Assembly (NCBI RefSeq): GCF_000189635.1
Contig: NW_002476363.1
Span: forward strand, 62,001-126,000
DNA: 64,000 nt
Source of the DNA: Tetrahymena thermophila SB210
Lineage: Eukaryota > Ciliophora > Oligohymenophorea > Hymenostomatida > Tetrahymenidae
Direction of reading: 5' to 3'
The notes under the pieces are model-generated. The model made no database searches and was not told the origin of the DNA. It saw only the letters and a list, made by a program, of their open reading frames with translations. The translations under genes and the position numbers were made by a program. Within the stretch, counting starts at the first letter, position 1; each line of letters starts with the position of its first letter. Below are positions 52,941-64,000 of this stretch, piece after piece.

Positions 52941-55429
52941 ATGATATAAAATTCAGCAATATTCACAAATTTAGAAAATGTATTTAAATATTTAATATAA
53001 AATATTTTTTAATCATTTTTTTAATTTAAATAGTTGGAAAACTCAATTTTCTTTAACATTAGCAAAGCAACATTAAAATTTAGGTTTATCATACATATTT
53101 CATATATTTTTTTCATTAAGACGATTAATTAATTAATTAATTTAATAGAATAACTTAATTATATTAAGGAGTAACTTAACTTTTTTCTCATTTTTAAAAT
53201 AGTGAAAAAATTAAAAATTTGAAGCTTGCTTAAAGATTAGGAAATAATTTAGGACAGTATATAAATCTAATACATTTGATGTTAGATTTTAGGTAGTTAT
53301 TTCAAATAACTTTTCTTTTATTCAATATTTCAATTTTTTTGTAAAGCTGGAATCCTTTAGGTGAAAAAGAAACATCATTCATCTTCCAAGGATTAGGAAA
53401 ATGTGTAAACCTTAAATGTTTAACTCTTTAAATGAGGTAATTAATTTACTTAGATAGGAGTAATCTTTATTAAATAAAATATTTTCAAGTTCAAATAAAA
53501 TCGGAGCTTCGACTTTACAAATATTGGCATTAGAAATGCAAAATTGTAGAAAAATCAATGAGTTAACAATAGATTTAAAGTATATTTAAGTTATCTTATC
53601 TTATCTTTTTTGATTTAAAACTGATAATATAAAATTAGTAATTTTTTATTAATTTTTTTTTCAGTAAAAATATCATAAATAATAAGGGTGCTTCTATAAT
53701 AGGGCATTTAATTGGAAATATGGAATATTTAGAAAAAGTTATGCTTGATTTAAGGTAAAAAGATAGATAATTAATTAATTAATTAAATACAAAAAATATT
53801 TTATATGCTAAAATGTTAATTTAAAAAATATTTTGTTCGTTCTATTAAAATTTAAAGATGGTGTTCTATTGAAGCTAGTGGTGGATCTGAATTAGGAATA
53901 GGAATAGGAAATAGTCCATCTCTTAAAGATTTAGAGATTTCCCTTGGGTAAATCTTATTGAATATTTGAAATTATATTTATATCAATCTTTAAGAAAAAT
54001 TTTGTTAATTTTGGTAGAAATCATCTAAATAAATATTTTTTGTATTTATTTGATTGAGATAACTTATAGTTTTATAAATAATCGCATTTAATTAGAATAT
54101 TTTTTATTAAAATTTTTAATTATAAAATTAAATTAATAAAAGAGGAAATACTATTTGTGGGCAGGGAGCAACAGACTTATGCTTTGGCTTATCAAATTCT
54201 AAAAGTTTGAAAGCATTAACCTTGAAGTTTACAGGGTAAATTTATTTGTTCTTAATTCTAAAATATTGGAATTCAATTAACAATTTTAATATATTTATTT
54301 ATTTATTACTTTTTTAAAAAGAAAAAATTAAATTGGCGATGATGGAGTTTATGGCATGTGTTCTGGTTTGGTTTAATTTGAAAATCTATAGCTATTGACT
54401 CTAGATTTACGGTAATTTATTTTATTTACCAAAAAAATCAAATTTTTAGATGCTATAGTTCCTCAAAAATAATTAAGATTTCTTCTACTTTTTTTACCAT
54501 TTATTTTAACTCTAAATTTTTGTCTGGCAATCAATCAACAATAAATAAATAAATAATTATTGAGTAACTACAGTATTTTATATTTAATTTAAAACATTTC
54601 AATGAATATTATTGATACATGATTTAAATTAAATTTAGTTAATGACAAATAAATTAAAAATGCATTTAATTTTAAATTAATCAAACGGTAAAATAAATAT
54701 TAATCAGACACACTAAAAGATTTTTCAAGATTATTAAAAGTTTAATTTAAATTAAATAATCAAAAGTAAAAGTAATATTTTTTTATTTGAAAAATACTTT
54801 AAGCGACAGTAATATAAGTGCTTACGGAGCTTCTGATCTTGGTTATGGGCTTGGAAACTGTTAAAATCTACAATTTCTTACTTTAAACTTAGCTTCTGAT
54901 TATTTTTAGAAGTAGATAATTAATAAAATTACAATATATAATTAATTAACTTTTTATTTAAATTTTCAAAAGCTTTTAAAATAAAGTTGGTAATGCTGGA
55001 GTCTAAGGTTTGATATTAGGACTTAGTAACTCATCAAAACTTAAAACCTTAAAGCTTGATTTAAGGTATTTATTTTATAAGTTTAAATGCTTGAATTTTA
55101 TTGATGAATATTTTCTTAGTATTTTAATTAAAATTTTGTAATTTTTAAAAGTTAGAATTAAATAAATAGAATCGATAAAGTATGTATCTCAGGGTTTTTT
55201 AATTTATTAATGCTTACAAGCATGGAGCTCTGTTTGAAGTAATTAATTAATTAATTTAAATTGTCAATTTAAAAACATTATTTGCTTAATTTAAGAATCC
55301 TTTTTCTATATGCATATAAATAATGAAAATAAAAGCTCAAATAAAATGAATCTGCAAGATTAGAAAAAATTCTTAGCAAAGACAAAGACTATGAGAAGAT
55401 TAGTTAAATACAATGTTAAATGCTCTTGA
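52941..55429 (+). CDS. leucine-rich-repeat protein, one repeat per exon
   Basis: Thirteen exons: 52941-52979, 53034-53083, 53203-53292, 53347-53436, 53490-53579, 53665-53754, 53858-53947, 54143-54235, 54322-54411, 54804-54911, 54973-55065, 55152-55238, 55336-55429. They total 1,104 bases, or 367 residues. From exon 3 on each exon is one repeat of about 28-36 residues ending in LxxLxLDLR-like leucines and opening with an asparagine and an IG or GA turn, for example KIGASTLQILALEMQNCRKI and KVGNAGVQGLILGLSNSSKL. This resembles the ribonuclease-inhibitor class of LRR, a curved protein-binding scaffold. The tail is short and basic (MRRLVKYNVKCS), as in many ciliate LRR proteins. No signal peptide or membrane segment was seen. 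The short first two exons are less certain than the repeat exons. Confidence 0.85.
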
Positions 55430-55850
55430 AAAAAAGAAATTCTTATTTTAAAGTTGAGTCTAAATTCAAAAATTAAATATAAAAACAAAGAATAAATTAA
55501 TTTTAATTAAAATGATCATTTAATTTTAAATTCTTTTTATTTAGTAAATAAATAAATAAATACTCAAAATGAAAAAATTTAATTTATTTTTGGTAAAAAT
55601 ATTTATCCATCCTTCCTAAATCTGCTTTCAATTTGTAAAAATTAAATTAAAATAAAAACTTATTTAAAACCTGTTTTATAGTTATATTTTTTAACTTGTT
55701 TAAATTTGTTTGATTAAGCTGAAAAGAGTTTAAAAGTTAAAAATAAATTTTGATAATATTATTTAATTAAAATGTATTCGTTAAATTTTAACCAATAAAA
55801 AAAATATAAAATAAATATCTTACAAAATATTAGTTAGTTAGTTATTAAAT
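55430..55850. other. convergent spacer
   Basis: AT-rich region between the LRR gene 3' end and PAS paralogue C. Nothing was recognised. Confidence 0.5.
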
Positions 55851-58800
55851 TCATTTACTTTTTCTTAAGTGAGAAATAAAGTAAGGGTTTTCCATGAGAA
55901 TATCATAGTCTATGAGGGTTAAGAACTTCATCGATTAGAAATACTCGATTGAAATCTTCTTGAATATATATTTTTATACAAAATATGATATGTTAACTAT
56001 TAGGAGAACTTAGAATATAGTTAAAATAATATTTATTATATTCATAGCGTTAAAGAAGTTTTTTTGTTAATTGTTTATGAGGTAGGTTAGTATTTCAGAT
56101 GTCTATTCTAAAATTCTAAGCTAGTAGAATTGGTCTTAGACAGAATTTTCTTAAAAGAAGGTATCCAAGTAACCTGGTTATTAACTTGAAGGCATATTTG
56201 AATTGAAATACTCTATAATTCCAAATTGAACTGTTTAGAATTTTTATGAAGAAATATAAAAGCCACTATTATCAGTAGATTGATATAATTTTAAGCATTC
56301 TGTTATGTCAGTCTAATTGAACTAGCTCAAAGTAGAAGATAACTATGTCAAGGGATCACATATATTAGAGCTGATGGTGTATGTTATATTTTATTGTTGC
56401 TACTATATTAAATTTGAGTTCGTGTATGACTAATATGCACTCATAAAGTCTGTCATAGCACTTTAAATATTATTATATGATTGTAAAAGATACTATTCTT
56501 ATTTTTGATTTGTATAATCATAAGCCACTTCATTTTTTCCTTCTAAATAATAAGTATATATAAATTTAGCTTGGCTGAAATCAGAAAATATGGAAACCAT
56601 TCTCTCAGAATTATCTTTTTTAATTAAATAAATTTAAACAAATTAACTTAATAATTTTTATCTATCTATCTTAAAAGTTTTACAAATTTTATTTTTTTAA
56701 ATTTAAAAATTTAGTTATTAAAAATTTATATTCATATTAATTATGTATGGCTTGTTAAATTATTTAACAGCATTATAAAATATAAAAGTGTTAAATGCAG
56801 AATATAAAGTCAATTAAAATTAAGTAAGTCAAATAAAAATCTAATAAAATGAAAACCAAGATTTGATCTTAACTTAGTAAAAAATTAATTAATTCAAAAA
56901 AAACTAAAAAATAAATGAAGATTTTACTTTTAATTTGTAAAAAATTAATTTTAACTTAAAATGAAGGATAAAAATTTGTAAAAAATGAATTTAAACTTAA
57001 AATGAAGAATAAAAATTAATTAATTTTTATCAAATAAAATATTAAAAAATAAATAAAAATAAAAATAAATTTATCTTTTTATTTAGATTGTTTGTTGTTT
57101 GTTTGTTTGATGATTTATTAATTATTCTAGAAAGTAAGAAAAAAATTACTTTTAAGCTAACCTTCTACGTTCATTGAGTTTGTCTCTATTTATACGAGGA
57201 AGTAGTCTATTATTGGCTTGATTAGAATTAATGAGGTGCAAAAGATTATCAAAATTATTTTATATACTGTGAGCTTTTTTTGATAAGTTGTTAAACTGAT
57301 ATTTTTTTTCTTGTAATTTTTTTTGTGATCATCTTTATGAGCAAATATAAATATGCCATCTTTTTGGGAGGTATTAATATCAAGTATTTTATTTTTTTTC
57401 TTAATATTTAATATGTATTTGATAAAAGTATTTGTCCTATTAGTCATATCTTCAAGTTTTTTAATATCGATCGTAGCAAAAATAGATAAGAGGGATTATT
57501 TGAGCTAAAACATATTAAAGTAGAAAAAGAATAAAAGAATGTTGTAGATAAAAATGAAAACACAATAGACTATGATAAAAATAACACTGCTTTTCTTTTG
57601 AGTATCATTTGCTGAACTTTGATCTTAGCTCAGCTAGTTGAGAATTATCGAGAGTTATGATTAAGTATTGTTAGAATTAAACCTTAATTCGTTTTAATAT
57701 ATGAAATCTTATGAAGATATAGATTAATTATAAAATAATGTAAACAAAGATTAGGTTTTGATCAGTACAGATAGAATAGTCGAATTAGGAACTATTTAAC
57801 CATCAAATCTATCTTCGACATAGCTGAGAGTTTAATAGTCCATTTCAAGCTGGTACATCTCATTTACTCTTTATTCATTTAGGTAATCTTTAAAAATACT
57901 TTCCAGATAGTTCTTATATCTTTATATATTATCATCCCTAATCCAACTCAGCATTTGAATAAAAGATTATTGTTCCTATTAATTGGCCAATTTAAAGTAA
58001 TTTTTTTGAATTCCATCAATAACATGGATTTCTTCTATAATATTGTACATTATATTTTTTATATTAGTTAAATCTGTGTATAATTTCTCTTTTGTTTAGT
58101 ATTACGAGACAAAGTTGATGTTGCTACTCAGGCTTATTGAAATTGAAACTACTAAAAGTGCAATTAGTATGAAATCCAACAGATATCCGCTATAAAAAGA
58201 CATTGGCTATTTGCTTTGAGAATATATTTAAGTGACCAACTGTCGCCTAAAATAATAATTAAAATAAATAAATAAATTCTTTTTCAAAATCTTTGTGAAT
58301 TTGTTTAAAATTAAAATATTCTTTTTATTTTTAATATTTAAATATTAATTTTACTTTATTTAAAAATAATTAAAAAACCCTTTTATGGAATTAATTAATA
58401 TTTTAAGTAAGAAGGATATCAAATAAATAAATAAATAAAAAAGCGAAGTGAATTGATTTACTTTTATGATTTTGTTTTTCCTATTGATTAGTTGACACTC
58501 CCTTCTGCACCTTTGCTCTCTTTTTTTTTCAAATTTAATATAAAGCTAATTTCTTCAGACATGCTTGTATCTTTATCATTAACAAGTTTAGTTTCAACCA
58601 TATTTGATTATTTGACTTAATCTTTAATTTCTAACTCTTTTGCTAAATACAACTACCTCCTATAATTGACAGACTTTTAGGTTTTTAACTTTTTGTCATT
58701 TTCTATTCTCTACTCCAATTTTTCATTGTCAAACATGAGCTATTCAATACCATAGAAAAAATTATTCCAATTTTTGAGTTTCAAGTTGTTGGAGGTATTC

Positions 58801-61800
58801 ATTACATTGCTTATTTAGCTTATTTTATTTTCTTCAAAATACGAATCTGCACGATTGGTAATTAGTGCATTACAAGTTTGCCTTTAAGTATTCATTTTAT
58901 GATAAGCGCTGAGGTTACTCATTTCATTTTCTTAAATTTCATCTATTTTTGTTGTCATTTAGTTATCATCGAATAATGAAAAATTTTTTGATATAGCTGA
59001 ATTTTGATAGGAAAATCCACTGTAAAGAGTCTAGTTTTTATACATTTAACTAATTTTAAGTCTATTTTATTTGATGATTTTCTATAACTTAGATGCATAG
59101 TATACATTTTTTTGATTCTTAAAGAAGGGAAGTTTTACAAAGTTTTAATAATCTTCATTTTAATAACTTGACTTGCAGGATTAGTTATAGTAATCATCTG
59201 AGAAAAGGTTCTCAAACTCAACTTCATCGAATTCTTCTGTCTAGGTATAATTTTTAAGATCTTTTCTAAATTCTTTTAGAGCATCTCTTTTACTGAATAA
59301 ATTATCTATATATTCAATCTAGAAAATAAGCAGATAATTAAATTCAGCAAGGGAAGTTTTTATATGAATAAACTTTGCTTAAATTAAATAGAGCTCAAGA
59401 TTTATTAATTGTTGAAACAAATCGGGATTCTTTTGTAATTTGATAGGATTGTCTATTTGTTCTTTATATTGGGGCTTAATGAGTATTGTCTAAAAGTGTT
59501 CTCCAGACATGTTATTCTCGAAAAGAGTTTGATAAAGAGGAATGATATTTCCGAATTTTACAGAACCCAATTCGCTTTATCTAAAGCAGTTTGCTAATAT
59601 TAAATCATAAAAGCTATAGCTCATTATAAAATTTTTAAAAGTGCTATCTGTGCTTGTCATAATGTAGTGAGTTTGGTCTTTGATTTATTTAATCCAGCCA
59701 GCACATCCGAAGTCTTCCAGTCCAATCATAGCAACTTGAAGTTTCACATCATAAGGTATCGCAAAACCTTTTTTATCTTTTCCGATTAAGAGCGGATAAT
59801 CAGCAACCTTTTGCGAAACTATTTTTTTTTAAATGAAATTTCTTAAAATTGTGTTATGAAGAGGAGCGACAACATCAGGCTACATGAAACCTATATTTTT
59901 GCCTATTACCTCTCTATTAGGTAAAACAGGAACTACTTTGTCAAAATTTTTAGAAATTTTAATGATTACTCCAAGCTTAGTAGTAAATGAGATATAAGCC
60001 ACACATGTTTCTTTAGAGTAAAGAGGAATACTTGTTAAGCAGTTAAATTACCTCTGAGAAGAAATTTTAGTGTCAAAGTAATCGTCAATATCAAGAACAA
60101 GATCATAAAGTTTGCATATCTTTTGAAGTTACGACTAAGAACTGTTTTGTAAAACTAACTATTTCAAAACAATTTTAAGCTATTATCTTTCTTATAAAAG
60201 CTAATTACTAAGCTTTTCAAATTCATCTAGATTAATAACGTCTTAGTTAAGGGTATGCAAGAGCTTTCGTTTTTGATAAAAGCAGTTCAGTATTAAGTTA
60301 AATGATTAAGAAAGCTTTTCATCAAAAAGAATATTTTGGATTAGTTAGATGCTCTTTTATTTACTAGAAACAACCTAGCTCTCAGAATAACTCTATTTAT
60401 TAATATTATTTTATTATATTTAACTACGAACCTTATCAGCCATTCTGTTAATAATTTGCATTTCAAACAAGTTATATTTTTCAAAGCAGTTTTATTAGAC
60501 TTTTATCAGGGAAGTGATTGAGAGCGTTTAATTTTCCATTACATCTTCTATATATTTAAAATAACTAATCTAGAAATCATTTAACTTAGTCGGTAACTCT
60601 TGAGTATGCGCTTTTAAAATGCTGTAAGTTAAATGTTTCACGCAGTCTCTGTTCTTTTCGTTTGTGATAAATGCAATTTTGTCTTCTTAATTCAAATCAA
60701 AATTCAGCTATTTTAAATACAATTAAATAAATTAATCATTTTTTATTTTTACAAAAATTTATTTCTAAAAAAATAAATTTGTTAAATTTTAATTATCTTT
60801 TTATTAAAACGAAAGAAAGAAAGAAATAATTTATTTTCTAGAAATATTTTATTTATTTGATTGATTTACATTTTAAAATCAATGTGAAAAAATTATTTTT
60901 TTTAAGATGGTTTTTTTAAATTAATTTAAATTATAAAAAAAAAAAGATTTTTTAATACTTTGAAAATTTGAAAATATTTTTTAAGTTTGAAATAATTTGG
61001 TTTACCTTTTTACAAAAGCAGTCTGGTCCTATATAGCAATTAATTAAGTGATTTGCAAGGGCGTTTTCTATGATTTAAGATAAATTAGATTTTACGTAAT
61101 CATAAATAAACACCTAATTTTGTTAATTAATTAGCCTTAAGAATCTTTCAATTTTAGAAAGATTAGAATATTCTTTCCACAAAATTGACTATTACTCTAT
61201 GTCGCTGCTAATGCTATTAACTATATAATAATCTATAAAATTAGACAGAGTATTGCCTACTTTGATAGGCAACGTCACGAGTATAAATAGTAGCAATATA
61301 TTCGGAATCTAATTACTATTTTGAGTATAGTATATGCTATAAGATAATAACGAGATATTCAGTAATGTGAATTAAGTAATAATAATCTTCGAAGTTTGAC
61401 TTAAGTAAAGATTTTAGTACTAAGTCAGAATTAGTTGGAGTACTTGATTCAAAAAAGATACAACTAGACCTATTGTGTAAATAGATTAATTTGTTTGTGA
61501 CAGCAAAACTATTTGGAAACACTCCAAAACTTAAACAGCTAAAGATAGTTTGTTAAATTTTTTAGATAAAAAGTCATTTATGTAGAAGCAGTAATCGTAA
61601 TCTAAAAGTTCTACAAATATGCCTATTTATTTTGAATATAAAGATAAAATAATGAAAAAAAATATTGATATTTTAAATGTTTGATTTACTTAAGAGAAGG
61701 GATATGATTATATTGACTAAAGCTACATACTAATAAGTGGAAGATTGTTGAAAGCAACTGAATAATAGTGAAAGTGGGTAGAGAGAATAATTGTAGCTCT

Positions 61801-62182
61801 TCAATATTAATTAAGCATATAAACTCTCTTTATATGGCTTGTTGAGAAAGTACAGAATTAAATCTTTAACAATGAATCCTAGAAGCAAGATGTTTGCTAT
61901 GAACGTCATAAAGAACGTATATACTCCTAAAATTTACCTAGAATCCGCATTAAATAATAGAAAGAGATCGTTTCTTTAGCTACTTGTAGAACCATCGTTT
62001 TATCCTAAGATAATCTAGTTGACTTATGCTAAAAAGCTGGAGTAAATTCTTATTATAAAATTGAATTCTTTAATAAGAAGCAACCCAATCGATAAACTTC
62101 TTCCTCTGTCCGGACTAATAAAGAAATTAAAGCTCCTGTTTATATAGTATTAGATTATAAAATGATCTTTCTTGCCTTTCAT
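55851..62182 (-). CDS. multi-pass membrane PAS protein, paralogue C (tmcB-like architecture)
   Basis: Five exons (62182-61690, 61622-61006, 60707-58462, 58246-57150, 56614-55851) give 1,738 residues, with exons 1, 2 and 5 again 493, 617 and 764 bases. The start MKGKKDHFIIQYYINRSF and the end NPYFISHLRKSK match the other copies. The PAS-like core keeps the conserved glycines and the AGWIKQIKD segment. It is the most diverged of the three: for example GEVIGKNI-type positions and the linker differ, and loop cysteines vary. Four C-terminal membrane segments are present, including KIILIIFCTSLILIKPIIDY. It is separated from paralogue B by the relic, the two-pass membrane gene and the LRR gene, so the array has been interrupted or the copies moved. 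Exon 3 was read in sections rather than codon by codon. Confidence 0.78.
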
Positions 62183-64000
62183 TTTTTCTACTTTATTTCT
62201 ACTTTTAATTAATTAATATAACAATTAAATGATTTTTTTTTTAATTTCATTTAATTTCAAACATTAGTAATTTAAATTAACATAGAGTATAAAAACTAGG
62301 ATGTTTTATTTCACCAACAAAAGTTCTTATCTATCTATCTATTTTTACATTTAATAAAATAAATTTCAAATTAACACTTCAACAATAAATAGAAAAGATT
62401 CATTTATTTCTTTGTTTGTTTGTTTTTGTTTTTAAAATTATTATGTAATAATAATTTATTTTTATCAAATATATTATTATAAGTATTTATATTAAAAATA
62501 TTATAAAAAATAGAAGAAATTCTAATTGTAACAAATGATCTTTTGGAGATAATTAAAAAAATGAACAACACTTGGCAAAGAATATCTAAGTCATAAAAAT
62601 ATGATTAAAATTCAAATATCAGAGAACTACAATTAACCGCTTCTTCCTTTGAAGTTTATAATTAATTATTTATTTGATTATAAAGATTCTCAGTAAATAA
62701 CAAATCATTTCAATTATTTAATTTAAAAAAGAAATAAATTCTTCTTATTGTATTCAAACTAGAAAAAATAATTGAAATCAGTTAAAGATAAACAAATAAA
62801 TAAATAAATGCTTGATATTATATTTAAATATTTATCATATACTCGCTAATATTTTATTTTAGAAGTCAAAATTCATAAAATAATTTAGAATAAGCATAAC
62901 TATTATAATTTATAAAGTTTTTATTCATAAATTCGCAAAATATACTGATTATATTTACCAGAGTATGTATTTACATATATTTTTAAAAAACAACTTTCTA
63001 TCAATCAATTTATCTTCTTCTTGAAGTTATCTTAGGTTATTTTAAGTGGTTAACTTTAATTTGTATTAAATCTTGAATGAATGAATGATACAGCTATTTT
63101 ATATATTATTCATTTCAAATAAATTTTTGATCAATTTAAAAATTTTTGAAAAATATTTTCAAAATATATTAAGAAATGTTTTTGAACCAAAAAATATAAT
63201 TGCTAGTTTTAAAAAGCTATTAATTCAGTTAAAGAAAAATTATTTTAAAAAATATTTATTTATTCATTTTTTAGTAATAAAATAGAGAGAGAGTGTTTCT
63301 TTTAGCGTGAATTTAATTATTGTCTGTCTTTTTTCTATCAAAAAATCTAAGGAATTTGACTTAGATTTTATTATTACTGAAAAATTTTCTTTTCTGATGT
63401 TTTTTTTAAATGTGATATATTTTGTAATTTAAAAATAATCTTTTGTTATGATATTAAAATTTGAGTAAATTACATCAATAATTATTTATTATTTCTTAAT
63501 TTAAAATTTTTTTGTCATGATACTCTTTACGTTTGAATTTGTTTTCTTTCTTTCAATCTCCAATCCCCAAGTAACTAGGATTTGATATAAATGTAAAGTA
63601 AAAGCAAAAATTCTTTCCTTTGCTTCTTTTTGATTTATAATCAACGAACGACCCCACTTTTATAACATAATATTTAAATAATTTAATTATTAGTGCATGT
63701 ATATATGACAAACTCATCTATCTCCAATTTATAAATTGAAAGCAAAAATCTAATTTGATTTATAATTTCAAAAAAATACTGCTGCATTTTTGCTCTTTAC
63801 TTCGTTAAGCTATAAAAAAATACTAATCTAACTTTTATCTTTCGTTTTGAGGAGTCCAAACAGATTAAGAAAATTTGTTATTTCTTATTTTTAAACAGTA
63901 TGATTTAATAAGTCTTAATTAATTCAAATAACAAATGTATTTATAACTTAAATTTCTGGAGAAATAAAAAATTTAAATGTTAATTGCACAAAAATATTAA
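62183..64000. other. AT-rich region upstream of paralogue C
   Basis: No gene could be modelled. A 40-codon plus-strand frame from an ATG at 62562 has coding-like composition, ending before a possible splice junction near 62690. A minus-strand 48-codon frame begins with an ATG near 63787. The stretch 63540-63860 is less AT-biased than its surroundings and may be the flank or UTR of a gene beyond the window. Confidence 0.4.

Noticed and set aside
63650..63787. Minus-strand 48-codon frame starting MQQYFFEIINQ
   Set aside because: Frames of this length are expected by chance when only TGA stops translation in AT-rich DNA, and no splice context or motif supports it.
1..64000. Telomere repeats, transposons, CRISPR arrays or rRNA
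   Set aside because: Scanning found no CCCCAA/GGGGTT arrays, transposase-like motifs, regular spacer repeats or rRNA sequence.

Overview
The window reads as macronuclear DNA of a Tetrahymena-like ciliate. Base composition is extremely AT-rich. Long reading frames open only if TAA and TAG are read as glutamine and TGA is the sole stop, and genes are broken by AT-rich GT...AG introns of about 45-660 bases (much longer than the 20-30 base introns of Paramecium). Coding models below were built by hand with that code. For every multi-exon model except the 5'-truncated first gene, exon lengths sum to a whole number of codons and phases agree at each junction.

Layout. 1-1823 (+): C-terminal part of a WD40-repeat gene. 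3504-5927 (+): a FAIM-like domain fused to a Q/N-rich tail with endocytic-type short motifs. 6774-6844 and 7840-7909 (+): a tRNA-Arg(UCU) gene and a diverged, probably broken copy. 11303-11974 (-): a single-exon 2H phosphoesterase of the AKAP7 type. 13167-24387 (+): a 12-exon gene for a 2,941-residue coiled-coil protein with clathrin-box-like motifs at its end. 24990-25560 (+): a probable decayed protein-kinase gene. 26230-28593 and 30148-32487 (+): two tandem single-exon genes for cysteine-rich surface proteins with a signal peptide and a C-terminal hydrophobic tail of the GPI type (immobilization-antigen-like). 33103-39634, 41078-47634 and 55851-62182 (-): three paralogous five-exon genes for multi-pass membrane proteins of about 1,740-1,760 residues with a PAS-like domain between two membrane blocks. 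A decayed 5' fragment of the same family lies at 48240-49320. 49678-52103 (-): a two-membrane-segment protein of a ciliate family I recognise by pattern but cannot name functionally. 52941-55429 (+): a leucine-rich-repeat protein in which nearly every exon is one repeat.

The right half is therefore a locus shaped by local duplication of sensory or surface genes (paired antigens, three PAS membrane proteins plus a relic). The left half holds single-copy housekeeping-type genes. No CRISPR, insertion sequence, telomere repeat or rRNA is visible. The long gaps are AT-rich with simple repeats, and a few hold exon-like or structured islands that are flagged.
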